A DNA stretch of 38,956 nt from the NCBI GenBank assembly GCA_947629145.1, contig CANRCQ010000006.1:1-38956 (forward strand), given 5' to 3'. The notes under the pieces are model-generated. The model saw nothing but the letters and a program-made list of their open reading frames with translations, was not told the DNA's origin and searched no databases. The position numbers and the translations under genes are program-made. Shown here piece after piece: positions 7,750 through 14,691 of this stretch (within the stretch, counting starts at the first letter, position 1; each line of letters starts with the position of its first letter). The DNA is from an uncultured Clostridia bacterium. Lineage in GTDB: Bacteria > Bacillota > Clostridia > Christensenellales > UBA1242.

Positions 7750-10464
7750 TTAGTTGGATTTATATCTTCTCCAATAATCTGTGTATGTGGTTGTCAAAAG
7801 TATTGCAGCCGAACTTGGATATTGAAGAGCGCCATCCAAAGCTTCAACTCTTCCAAGCCCAGATTCAGCATTTGCATACCACTTTTTAACGGTGTTTTCA
7901 TCATATTCAAACACAACAGAATTAAGTGAAGTGCAACCCTTAAACGCATTGAAGCCGATGTATTGAACTTCTTTTGCAATCGTCACACTCTTTAAATTTA
8001 CACAGTCTTTAAACACATCACCAGCGATGACGGTTGTTCCGTCTTTAATATCCGCCGTTTCAATCGTCTTTTTAGCACCAATCAGCAAAAACTTGCCGTT
8101 TTCCATTTGAATATACAACAAATCGCCGTCCCAATTTGCTGGATTGTTGTAGTAAGCGGTGTTGTTAAATGCATCTGCGCCAACTTCGGTCACATTCCCT
8201 TTGATTGTGATTGTGGCAAGATTTGTGCAGTCTTCAAACGCATTAGAGCCGATTATTGTCACACTTTCTGGAATGACAATCTCTGCAAGAGAGTTGCCTT
8301 TAAAAGTGCCAGATGGGATATTTGTGATGCCTTCTTGCAAAGTGACATCCCCTTCGCCCTGAATGTTGATTTCATGTGCATAGTGCATAGGGTTTGCATG
8401 GTCGTTGTAGAATTGAATTCCCAGCCACTGAGATGTTGTGCCTAAATACACAACTTTTTCAAGATTGTCGCAGTTTCTAAATGCGTTGTAGTCACAGCTT
8501 AAAAGTGATGCAGGAAGTTGAATATGAGTCAACCCCTTGCAATCGTCAAATGCAAGTGAACATATTGTCAAAGTTCCGTCCCTTACAATAAGTGGCGATT
8601 CGGCAGTTGTCTGTATTTCAAACTCATTTGCTTCAACAATGTGTTTGCCGATATACATAACGCCGTTATCCCAGTTTTCTGGATTGCGATAAAAGGCAGT
8701 TCCATCAAAAGCGCATCTTCCCAAATATTTAACATTGTCACCTACATTTATATCAACAAGTTCGGTGCAACCAAGGAAAGCATATGTTTCAATTCTCTCC
8801 ACAGTGGATGGAAGGGTCACTTTTCTAAGTTTAACACATGACATAAACGAATATGCTTCAATATTTTTAAAGCCTTCGCCAATTTCAACTTCTTCCAAGA
8901 AGTTGTTTCTACTGAGTGTGGAAAGGTGAATTGAAAGAACTGGCAGTTCATTGTGCAGAGTTGGAATGATAAGTTTTCTAACATTTTTCGCATCGCCATA
9001 GCCACTTATATAATAACTTGCGCCGCTTTGTGTGTATTCCAGGCCGTCATGCCCACAAGGACAGATGTTTGACTCTTCATATATATGTTCAGTTTGCGTA
9101 AGTTTGTGTTCGCTGTGTCTTTGGCAAGTTGCACTGTGATTGTCGCCATGGTCAATCCAATCTCCCCACTGATGCCCAAGGGCAGGTTTTTCTTCCTTAG
9201 TATATGTGTCTTGACAAACAGAACAAGTGGATGTAGTTTTGCCTTCGGTTTCGCAATCTGGGTCAACAACTGTGTCATAATAAGTGCAGCCTTGAATGTC
9301 TTTAAAGCCACATTTATTGCAAGTTCGAGAGTGCGTCATTGTGCCGCGACCGTCACTTTCATATGCTTCCTTAATCCAAGAATGCCCCAGTGCAGAGCCG
9401 TCATCTTCTTGCTTTTTTCCATGAGAGCAAACTGTACAGACACTGTCTGTGTAACCGTCATCCGTGCAAGTTGGCTCTACATATGTTTCCCTGTATTCGC
9501 ACTTTCCGTTTTGTTCGTCTGGTGCTTGGCACTTTAAACATTCTCTATGATGCGAATCGGTTTCGTCATCATGTTGCCAGTCCCCAAAAGAGTGACCCTG
9601 TGCATCCTGTTCGTTGTCTCTGTAAGAATATTGACAAATTTGGCAAGTGTGGTCTGTGTAGCCAGCTTCCGTGCAATTTGCGGTTTTTGTGATTTCTTCA
9701 AGCGCGCATTCTTCTTCTACTATATGAGTTGGGTCATTCTCGCAAACTTTAAAATGCCAACCAGGTTTTTCGGTGTCTTTTTGCCACTGGCTGTATTTAT
9801 GCTGCAAGGCATCAACTTCGCTGTCATTGTATGAATACTGACATTGAGTGCAAGTGTGCGTTGTAAAGCCCTTTTCTTCGCAAGTTGGCTCTTTTGTCAC
9901 ACTTGTATCAAAATGACAATCGTCAAATTCAAGATGGTCACAATGTATGCAAGAATGAAAATGCTTTTTGTCTGTGTCTTGCAATCCAAATTCTTCCGCC
10001 ATAGAGTGTGAAACGTGTTGCCAAGGGCCATATTCATGTTCCTTTTGGTCAACAAGATTATCTTTAAATGAAAATTCACAGAATTGGCAAGTATGCTGCG
10101 TGTAGCCCCCTGCTTCGCAAGTTGCTTCAACCACATTTGAATCATACACACAGTCCACAATCCTTGTGTGAGTGTTGTCATTTTCACAAATATATGTGTG
10201 AGTTCCGTTGCCGTTGTTTACAGGTTTATCAGGCCATTTATGCCCCAGTGCCGCAACAACCCTTTCGCTTCGCGCTCCACACAGCGTGCAAATTGAATAT
10301 TCAAGCCCATCATCTTCACAGGTTGCTTCAATTTCGGCAGTCCAAACTGCAAAATTATGCTTGCACTCATTGCATCCAGAAAACAATAAAACTGCCCCAA
10401 TCGAAAAGAGCGCAATCATAATCACAATCAAAATATTTGAAATAACAACTTTGCGTGTTTTCAT
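7750..10464 (-). CDS. putative lipoprotein with about six Cys/His-rich repeats and C-terminal BspA-like (LRR_5) leucine-rich repeats
   Basis: ATG at 10464 with GGGGGA RBS; hydrophobic leader ending LLFSGC; repeats of the form 'tC.e.GyT.hTC..C.ysy.d....a.gH.w..W'; LRR_5 units 'LTIPESVTIIGSNAFEDCTNLATITI'-like. Confidence 0.8.
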   Translation of the reverse strand: MKTRKVVISNILIVIMIALFSIGAVLLFSGCNECKHNFAVWTAEIEATCEDDGLEYSICTLCGARSERVVAALGHKWPDKPVNNGNGTHTYICENDNTHTRIVDCVYDSNVVEATCEAGGYTQHTCQFCEFSFKDNLVDQKEHEYGPWQHVSHSMAEEFGLQDTDKKHFHSCIHCDHLEFDDCHFDTSVTKEPTCEEKGFTTHTCTQCQYSYNDSEVDALQHKYSQWQKDTEKPGWHFKVCENDPTHIVEEECALEEITKTANCTEAGYTDHTCQICQYSYRDNEQDAQGHSFGDWQHDDETDSHHRECLKCQAPDEQNGKCEYRETYVEPTCTDDGYTDSVCTVCSHGKKQEDDGSALGHSWIKEAYESDGRGTMTHSRTCNKCGFKDIQGCTYYDTVVDPDCETEGKTTSTCSVCQDTYTKEEKPALGHQWGDWIDHGDNHSATCQRHSEHKLTQTEHIYEESNICPCGHDGLEYTQSGASYYISGYGDAKNVRKLIIPTLHNELPVLSIHLSTLSRNNFLEEVEIGEGFKNIEAYSFMSCVKLRKVTLPSTVERIETYAFLGCTELVDINVGDNVKYLGRCAFDGTAFYRNPENWDNGVMYIGKHIVEANEFEIQTTAESPLIVRDGTLTICSLAFDDCKGLTHIQLPASLLSCDYNAFRNCDNLEKVVYLGTTSQWLGIQFYNDHANPMHYAHEINIQGEGDVTLQEGITNIPSGTFKGNSLAEIVIPESVTIIGSNAFEDCTNLATITIKGNVTEVGADAFNNTAYYNNPANWDGDLLYIQMENGKFLLIGAKKTIETADIKDGTTVIAGDVFKDCVNLKSVTIAKEVQYIGFNAFKGCTSLNSVVFEYDENTVKKWYANAESGLGRVEALDGALQYPSSAAILLTTTYTDYWRRYKSN

Positions 10465-10544
10465 AAATCCCCCATACAACTAGCATTATATCACAACATT
10501 TTATTTTTTGCACCTAATTTTCAAACAAAACAAAAATTTTTTAA

Positions 10545-10580
10545 AAAATTAAAAACACCACAACTTTAAGTCATGGTGTT
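10545..10580 (-). terminator. rho-independent terminator of tyrS
   Basis: Minus strand AACACCATGACTTAAAGTTGTGGTGTT followed by a T-rich tract. Confidence 0.75.
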
Positions 10581-10589
10581 TTCTCAAAA

Positions 10590-11825
10590 TTATTCAATCA
10601 CAACCTTAACAAATGTCTTTTTGCCTTTTTTAACGACAAATTCTTTTTTGTTGTCCAAATTTAAAACTTCGTTTAAATCTGTCTTTTTCTCGTTGTCAAT
10701 AAAGATTCCACCTTGTTCAATCAAGCGCCTTGCAGCGGACTTTGATTCAATTATCGACAAACTTGAAAGAAAATCAACTATTCCAACATCCCCCTTTAAT
10801 GACAACTCTTGTGTTGGCATATTATCGGTTGAATTTTTATTTTCAAACAACGAAATCGCAGCTTGTTGGGCTTTTAAAGCTTCTTCCTGTCCATGCACAA
10901 GTTTTGTCACTTCAAAGGCCATACGCTTTTTGGCTTTGACAATATCTTCTTTGCACATCCTTTTTATTTCTTCAACATCAATCTTTGTGAAAAATCTCAA
11001 CAACCTTTCAACATCTGCATCCAGGCAATTTACAAAGTGTTGGAAAAACTCAAAGGCAGAAGTCTTTTCTCTTGACACCCAAAGTGTGCCTTTTTCGGTT
11101 TTGCCCATTTTAATCCCATCTGCGTTTGTTAAAAGTGGACAAGTAAGCCCCATCATAAGCGGCCTTGGCGTTCCATCCTTAAAATTCATTTTGCGAGAAA
11201 GTTCAACTCCGCCGCAAATATTTCCCCATTGGTCAGAGCCACCAATTTGAAGTGTGCAACCAAATTTGTCGTTTAAATGCACAAAGTCAAAAGACTGCAT
11301 AAGAATGTATCCCATCTCCATAAAAGTCAAGCCGCCTTTTGCAAGCCTGTTTTTGTATAAATCCTTAGAAAGCATTTCGTTGACATTAAAATGCACACCA
11401 ATATCTCTTAAAAAATCAATGTAAGAGATGGGTTTAAGCCAATCGGCATTATCAACAACAATGGCAGGATTGTCGCCGTCAACACGCACAAATCGTTTAA
11501 TTATACTTGAAATTTCGCGCGCATTTCTTTCAACTTCTTCCTTTGAAAGCATTTTTCTCATGTCCGTTTTGTTTGTTGGGTCGCCAATTAAAGCGGTTGC
11601 TCCGCCAACAAGCACAATACACCTATGCCCACAATCCTGCAAAATTCTTGCCATCTGCAAGCCAAAAAAGTGTCCAATGTGCAAGTCGTCAGCCGTAGGG
11701 TCAATCCCAATGTAAAAAGTCACAGGTCCTGATTTTAAAGCCTTTTTAGTTTCTTCTAAATGTGTGGTTTGAAATACAAATCCACGTTCTTCTAATTGCT
11801 CAAAAGCATTATCTATAAATTTCAT
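10590..11825 (-). CDS. tyrS: tyrosyl-tRNA synthetase
   Basis: MKFIDNAFEQLEERGF...FYIGIDPTADDLHIGHF...GGATALIGDPT...QIGGSDQWGNI...KMGKTEKGTLW (HIGH and KMxKS-like motifs), C-terminal S4 domain; RBS aaggag before ATG 11825. Confidence 0.97.
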   Translation of the reverse strand: MKFIDNAFEQLEERGFVFQTTHLEETKKALKSGPVTFYIGIDPTADDLHIGHFFGLQMARILQDCGHRCIVLVGGATALIGDPTNKTDMRKMLSKEEVERNAREISSIIKRFVRVDGDNPAIVVDNADWLKPISYIDFLRDIGVHFNVNEMLSKDLYKNRLAKGGLTFMEMGYILMQSFDFVHLNDKFGCTLQIGGSDQWGNICGGVELSRKMNFKDGTPRPLMMGLTCPLLTNADGIKMGKTEKGTLWVSREKTSAFEFFQHFVNCLDADVERLLRFFTKIDVEEIKRMCKEDIVKAKKRMAFEVTKLVHGQEEALKAQQAAISLFENKNSTDNMPTQELSLKGDVGIVDFLSSLSIIESKSAARRLIEQGGIFIDNEKKTDLNEVLNLDNKKEFVVKKGKKTFVKVVIE

Positions 11826-11840
11826 GTTTTTCTCCTTTTT

Positions 11841-11868
11841 ATTATACAAAATTTTAAATCAAATTCAA
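11841..11868 (-). promoter_or_regulatory. possible secondary promoter directly upstream of tyrS
   Basis: Minus strand TTGAAT-16 nt-TATAAT just before the tyrS RBS. May be fortuitous in AT-rich DNA. Confidence 0.3.
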
Positions 11869-11915
11869 ATCGTTTTCACGCCCAAAAGGGCGTATTTTTT
11901 ATTAAATATAATCAT
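11865..11915 (-). CDS. 16-aa small ORF in the tyrS leader (MIIFNKKYALLGVKTI)
   Basis: ATG at 11915 preceded by AAAAGGAG with 6-nt spacing; stop TGA at 11865-11867; lies between the tandem attenuator terminators and tyrS. Confidence 0.4.
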   Translation of the reverse strand: MIIFNKKYALLGVKTI

Positions 11916-11932
11916 ATAAAACTCCTTTTAAC

Positions 11933-11969
11933 AAAAAATCTGCCACAAGTTTTAATGCTCATGACAGAT
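11933..11969 (-). terminator. second tandem terminator hairpin in the tyrS leader
   Basis: Minus strand ATCTGTCA-loop-TGGCAGAT (one G-U) followed by TTTTT. Confidence 0.65.
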
Positions 11970-11975
11970 AGAAAT

Positions 11976-12010
11976 AAAAAACTGCCACAAGCTAATTCGC
12001 TATATGGCAG
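11976..12010 (-). terminator. tyrS attenuator terminator (3:4 stem)
   Basis: Minus strand CTGCCAtatagcgaattagcttgTGGCAG followed by TTTTTTATTT. Confidence 0.85.
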
Positions 12011-12069
12011 ATGTTTTATAATTTTTTATTTGCAATACAAAACTTCTACATATAGCGTTCTAGATGTAG
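11998..12069 (-). promoter_or_regulatory. tyrS attenuator alternative stems: 1:2 pause stem and 2:3 antiterminator
   Basis: Minus strand CTACAT (12064-12069) pairs with ATGTAG (12046-12051); CGCTATATG (12049-12057) pairs perfectly with CATATAGCG (11998-12006), which overlaps the terminator 5' arm. Confidence 0.8.
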
Positions 12070-12107
12070 TAGTAATAATATGAAGTGTTTGCAAATAATT
12101 TTTTCAT
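12060..12107 (-). CDS. tyrosine-rich leader peptide MKKLFANTSYYYYYI
   Basis: Minus strand ATG AAA AAA TTA TTT GCA AAC ACT TCA TAT TAT TAC TAC TAC ATC TAG; RBS AAGGAG upstream; five consecutive Tyr codons upstream of tyrS. Confidence 0.85.
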   Translation of the reverse strand: MKKLFANTSYYYYYI

Positions 12108-12129
12108 AATTTCTCCTTGAAACATTACT

Positions 12130-12157
12130 ATTATATCACATTTTTCACAAAAATCAA
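12130..12157 (-). promoter_or_regulatory. promoter of the tyrS leader transcript
   Basis: Minus strand TTGATT-16 nt-TATAAT with extended TGn -10, close upstream of the leader-peptide RBS. Confidence 0.7.
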
Positions 12158-12167
12158 CAGTTTTTTT

Positions 12168-12242
12168 ATAAAAAAACACCATGATTTCAAATCACAGTGC
12201 AGATTTTTGTTTGGAGCGGAAGACGGGGATCGAACCCGCGAC
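12168..12242 (-). repeat. direct repeat copy 1: tRNA-Gly 3' half plus its terminator
   Basis: ataaaaaaacaccatgatttcaaatcacagtgcagatttttg-tttggagcggaagacggggatcgaacccgcgac; matches 12376-12451 except one inserted base. Confidence 0.9.
12212..12242 (-). pseudogene. truncated tRNA-Gly (3' T-arm/acceptor/CCA only)
   Basis: Identical to the 3' end of tRNA-Gly(GCC), with no 5' half. Confidence 0.85.
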
Positions 12243-12371
12243 TGCGTCACAAACTTCGCTTTGTGCTCATTTTTTGTAAAACAAAAAAGTTTCGCATTGT
12301 TGCTCGTTTGCTCCTTTCCCCTAAAACATTTTGAAATGTTTTTGGGAGCCCATCAAAACGGCAGAGGTCGC
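12243..12371. repeat. structured repeat element (copy 1), apparently inverted between the tRNA-Gly duplications
   Basis: gcgtcacaa...TTTTTTGTaaaACAAAAAA...cgcattgttgctcgtttgctcctttCCCCtAAAACATTTtgAAATGTTTTtGGG; bounded by GCGAC/GTCGC; 12360-12371 is the reverse complement of tRNA bases 12447-12458. Confidence 0.65.
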
Positions 12372-12375
12372 TTAA

Positions 12376-12451
12376 ATAAAAAAACACCATGATTTCAAAT
12401 CACAGTGCAGATTTTTGATTTGGAGCGGAAGACGGGGATCGAACCCGCGAC
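12376..12451 (-). repeat. direct repeat copy 2: 3' part of the intact tRNA-Gly plus terminator
   Basis: See copy 1; includes minus-strand terminator CACTGTGATTTGAAATCATGGTG-TTTTTTT. Confidence 0.9.
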
Positions 12452-12495
12452 CTCTGCCTTGGCAAGGCAGCGCTATACCGCTAAGCCACTTCCGC
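12421..12495 (-). tRNA. tRNA-Gly (anticodon GCC)
   Basis: GCGGAAGTGGCTTAGCGGTATAGCGCTGCCTTGCCAAGGCAGAGGTCGCGGGTTCGATCCCCGTCTTCCGCTCCA: full cloverleaf with encoded CCA. Confidence 0.95.
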
Positions 12496-12642
12496 AAATC
12501 GCATTCTCACACGAATGCTTTTATATAATAGCAAAAATTTATTAAAAAAGCAAGCATTTTTAACTATTTTTCAAAAAAATATTTCATTTTCCTAAAATTT
12601 AACATATAATTCAATTAAATTATCAATTTTTTCAAAAAATGT

Positions 12643-12672
12643 TTGACAAGCACCCAACTAATATGCTATATT
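12643..12672 (+). promoter_or_regulatory. promoter of the tRNA-Cys/tRNA-Leu unit
   Basis: TTGACA-18 nt-TATATT with extended TGC. Confidence 0.7.
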
Positions 12673-12687
12673 TAAAAAGTCCAATGT

Positions 12688-12762
12688 GGTACCATCGCCA
12701 AGTGGTAAGGCAAAGGTCTGCAAAACCTTTATTCCCCGGTTCAAATCCGGGTGGTACCTCCA
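12688..12762 (+). tRNA. tRNA-Cys (anticodon GCA)
   Basis: GGTACCATCGCCAAGTGGTAAGGCAAAGGTCTGCAAAACCTTTATTCCCCGGTTCAAATCCGGGTGGTACCTCCA. Confidence 0.96.
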
Positions 12763-12847
12763 AAAGTGTGAAAACACTTTTTATTTTTAGATTTTTCTAA
12801 AAATAACCGCCCTAAATTACAAATAATGTTTGTTTTAGGGAAGATAT

Positions 12848-12933
12848 GCCGGTGTGGCGGAATGGCAGACGCATGGGACTTAAAATCCCAAGTTCGAAAG
12901 GGCGTGTGGGTTCGACCCCCACCACCGGCACCA
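12848..12933 (+). tRNA. tRNA-Leu (anticodon TAA)
   Basis: GCCGGTGTGGCGGAATGGCAGACGCATGGGACTTAAAATCCCA...GTGGGTTCGACCCCCACCACCGGCACCA; long variable arm. Confidence 0.96.
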
Positions 12934-13107
12934 CGTCACAATCTGCGCTTTTTGCTGTCTTTGCCATATTGCAAAGACGCATTTGTCGCTTGATTGCTCC
13001 TTTTCCCCAAAAATGATAAATCATTTTAGGGGACCCCCAATATCGCATTTCATTGGCGCTTTTGCGCAATCGTTTTGTTATGTAAAATGATAAATCATTT
13101 TAGGGAT
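12934..13107. repeat. structured repeat element (copy 2) plus a degenerate partial copy immediately 3' of tRNA-Leu
   Basis: cgtcacaa...GTCTTTGCcatattGCAAAGAC...gcatttgtcgcttgattgctccttttCCCCaAAAATGATaaATCATTTTaGGGG (13005-13032); second AAAATGATaaATCATTTTaGGG at 13084-13105. Confidence 0.65.
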
Positions 13108-13137
13108 GCCCCTTGTGGCACTTTAGTAAATTCCTTA

Positions 13138-13167
13138 AACCTAAATCTAGTATGATTTAGGTTTTTT
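13138..13167 (+). terminator. rho-independent terminator of the tRNA transcript
   Basis: AACCTAAATCtagtatGATTTAGGTT followed by TTTT. Confidence 0.8.
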
Positions 13168-13181
13168 AATTTTGATAAAAC

Positions 13182-13210
13182 TTGACAAACACTCCCCCCC
13201 ATGTTAAAAT
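13182..13210 (+). promoter_or_regulatory. promoter of the small-gene operon
   Basis: TTGACA-17 nt-TAAAAT. Confidence 0.7.
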
Positions 13211-13236
13211 ATTAAAATCAACAAGGAGTGAATAAT

Positions 13237-13680
13237 ATGAGTGCAAATACACAAAAATTGTTTGAAATGATTGAAAATGCCGACCCATTTTATGATGAGT
13301 TTTGGGATGAAGTGCTCAGCGAGAATGTGAATGAATTTGTTGCAAATTTTTCTAACCAGGATTGGATGGATGTTGTTTCAATTTTGCCTGCTGGAAAAAG
13401 AGAAAAAGATTATTGTTTGTTGGAAACTATTCTTGCCAACTGTAAAGATGATAAGATTGTGACATCTGCGATTGAAAAAATGGTGAATTTAATTTGCCAA
13501 GATGAAGATATGCTTTGGATGATTTTTATGCAAGGAAAAATTTTAAAACTACACCTAAGTAAAGATGTTAAAACAAAATTAGAAAAGGCTTGCAGCGAAA
13601 GAATTAACTCACTAAATAAAAATATACAATGGTGTGAAAGTTTTAAAAAACAACTTGAAATTTTTGTGAAAAATACTTAA
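13237..13680 (+). CDS. hypothetical small acidic cytoplasmic protein (immunity-like size and context)
   Basis: AAGGAG RBS then ATG at 13237 (MSANTQKLFEMIENADPFYDEFWDEV...). Confidence 0.6.
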   Translation: MSANTQKLFEMIENADPFYDEFWDEVLSENVNEFVANFSNQDWMDVVSILPAGKREKDYCLLETILANCKDDKIVTSAIEKMVNLICQDEDMLWMIFMQGKILKLHLSKDVKTKLEKACSERINSLNKNIQWCESFKKQLEIFVKNT

Positions 13681-13703
13681 TAAATTATATTGGAGTTTAA
13701 ACT

Positions 13704-14354
13704 ATGCTTAAAGATGCATTTACATTTTACTATAAAGCAACACAACTAAAAGATATGTTAAGGCAAGGTGCTGTGCAATGGAATGTGGATAAAGACAGGC
13801 TTGAGAGCATTGCCGAGCATACTTTTGGTTGTATGATTTTGGCAATTTCATTACAACCAGAGTTGGATTTAAAAATCGATTTAGGCAAGACATTGGAGAT
13901 GTTGACTATTCACGAACTTGAAGAACTTGCAATAGGAGATGTCACTCCCCTAGACAAAATAGATAAAAAATCACTCAAATTAAAGGCAAGAAATGCTGTT
14001 TATAATTTTGTTAAAGACTTAAAATGTGGCAAAAGACTTATGGCTCTTACCGATGAATATAATTTAGGCGAAACTCAAGAAGCAAAGTTTGCGAAAGCTG
14101 TTGACAAACTTGAGTGTGTTTTGGAGTTTAAAAAATATCAAGACTTGGGACAGGTTTCATTATCTAATTTAAAGCCTGAAATGTTGCAAAACAAGAAAGT
14201 GAAAGAATTTGTAGAAAGCGGACAATATGATTTGGCGGACATTTTCTTTTTGTATCACAAGCCTGCATTTGAAGGTTTTGGAATAGATGAAAAATATTGG
14301 TTTAATCATTTAAAATCCCTTGATATAGGTGTTCAAAAGCCGAAAGAAAAATAA
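13704..14354 (+). CDS. HD-domain hydrolase (YfbR/HDDC2-like), paralog of the gene at 154-813
   Basis: KDRLESIAEHTFGCMILAIS...LTIHELEELAIGDVTPLD...AVDKLECVLEFKKYQ. Confidence 0.8.
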   Translation: MLKDAFTFYYKATQLKDMLRQGAVQWNVDKDRLESIAEHTFGCMILAISLQPELDLKIDLGKTLEMLTIHELEELAIGDVTPLDKIDKKSLKLKARNAVYNFVKDLKCGKRLMALTDEYNLGETQEAKFAKAVDKLECVLEFKKYQDLGQVSLSNLKPEMLQNKKVKEFVESGQYDLADIFFLYHKPAFEGFGIDEKYWFNHLKSLDIGVQKPKEK

Positions 14355-14373
14355 AATTAAGGAGAAAAACTAA

Positions 14374-14691
14374 ATGAAAATTACAAAAAGTTATATTAAG
14401 GATGGAAAAGAAGCAACGCGAAAAGAAAAAACGCACTACTGCCCTATATTAGACAAGCAGATTGATGAGTCAAATTGTTTGGAAGTTAGAGCGATTGTTG
14501 GCGGCGAAGTGGTTGATGTTGGCGGAACTAGTGACGGCGATTATTCAAAAATGTATGAAGTGGAAAATTATGATGATATTTGCCAATTTGATTGCCAAGG
14601 ATTAAACTTGCCACTTGAAAAAAGAAGAAAATGTCATTTTAAAAACAAAGAAGATTATTTGAAGTGGAAAAATTCTAAGGAGCAAAAATGA
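14374..14691 (+). CDS. hypothetical Cys-containing small protein
   Basis: Good RBS (aaggag) and overlap with the next gene; CPILDKQ..NCLE...CQFDCQGL. Confidence 0.6.
   Translation: MKITKSYIKDGKEATRKEKTHYCPILDKQIDESNCLEVRAIVGGEVVDVGGTSDGDYSKMYEVENYDDICQFDCQGLNLPLEKRRKCHFKNKEDYLKWKNSKEQK

Noticed and set aside
11796-12083. Plus-strand 95-aa ORF overlapping the tyrS leader
   Set aside because: Antisense to the attenuator region; no RBS or family resemblance.
11826-12125. T-box riboswitch in the tyrS leader
   Set aside because: No T-box sequence (AGGGUGGNACCGCG-like) or stem I features found; the leader-peptide attenuator explains the structure.
12005-12242. CRISPR-like repeats around the tRNA-Gly duplication
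   Set aside because: Only two copies of a 75-bp repeat, one containing tRNA sequence; no regular spacers and no cas genes.
12117-12392. Plus-strand 91-aa ORF (LFGAEDGDRTRDCVTNFALCS...)
   Set aside because: Antisense translation of tRNA-Gly 3' sequence and the adjacent repeat; 'AEDGDRTRD' is a known type of spurious tRNA-derived ORF.
12501-12518. GCATTCtcacacGAATGC hairpin upstream of tRNA-Gly
   Set aside because: Short 6-bp stem between promoter and tRNA; may be a 5' leader hairpin, but a function cannot be supported.
12812-13069. Minus-strand 85-aa ORF (VVPVVGVEPTRPFELGILSPMRLPFRHTGI)
   Set aside because: Antisense translation of tRNA-Leu, a common artefact in databases.
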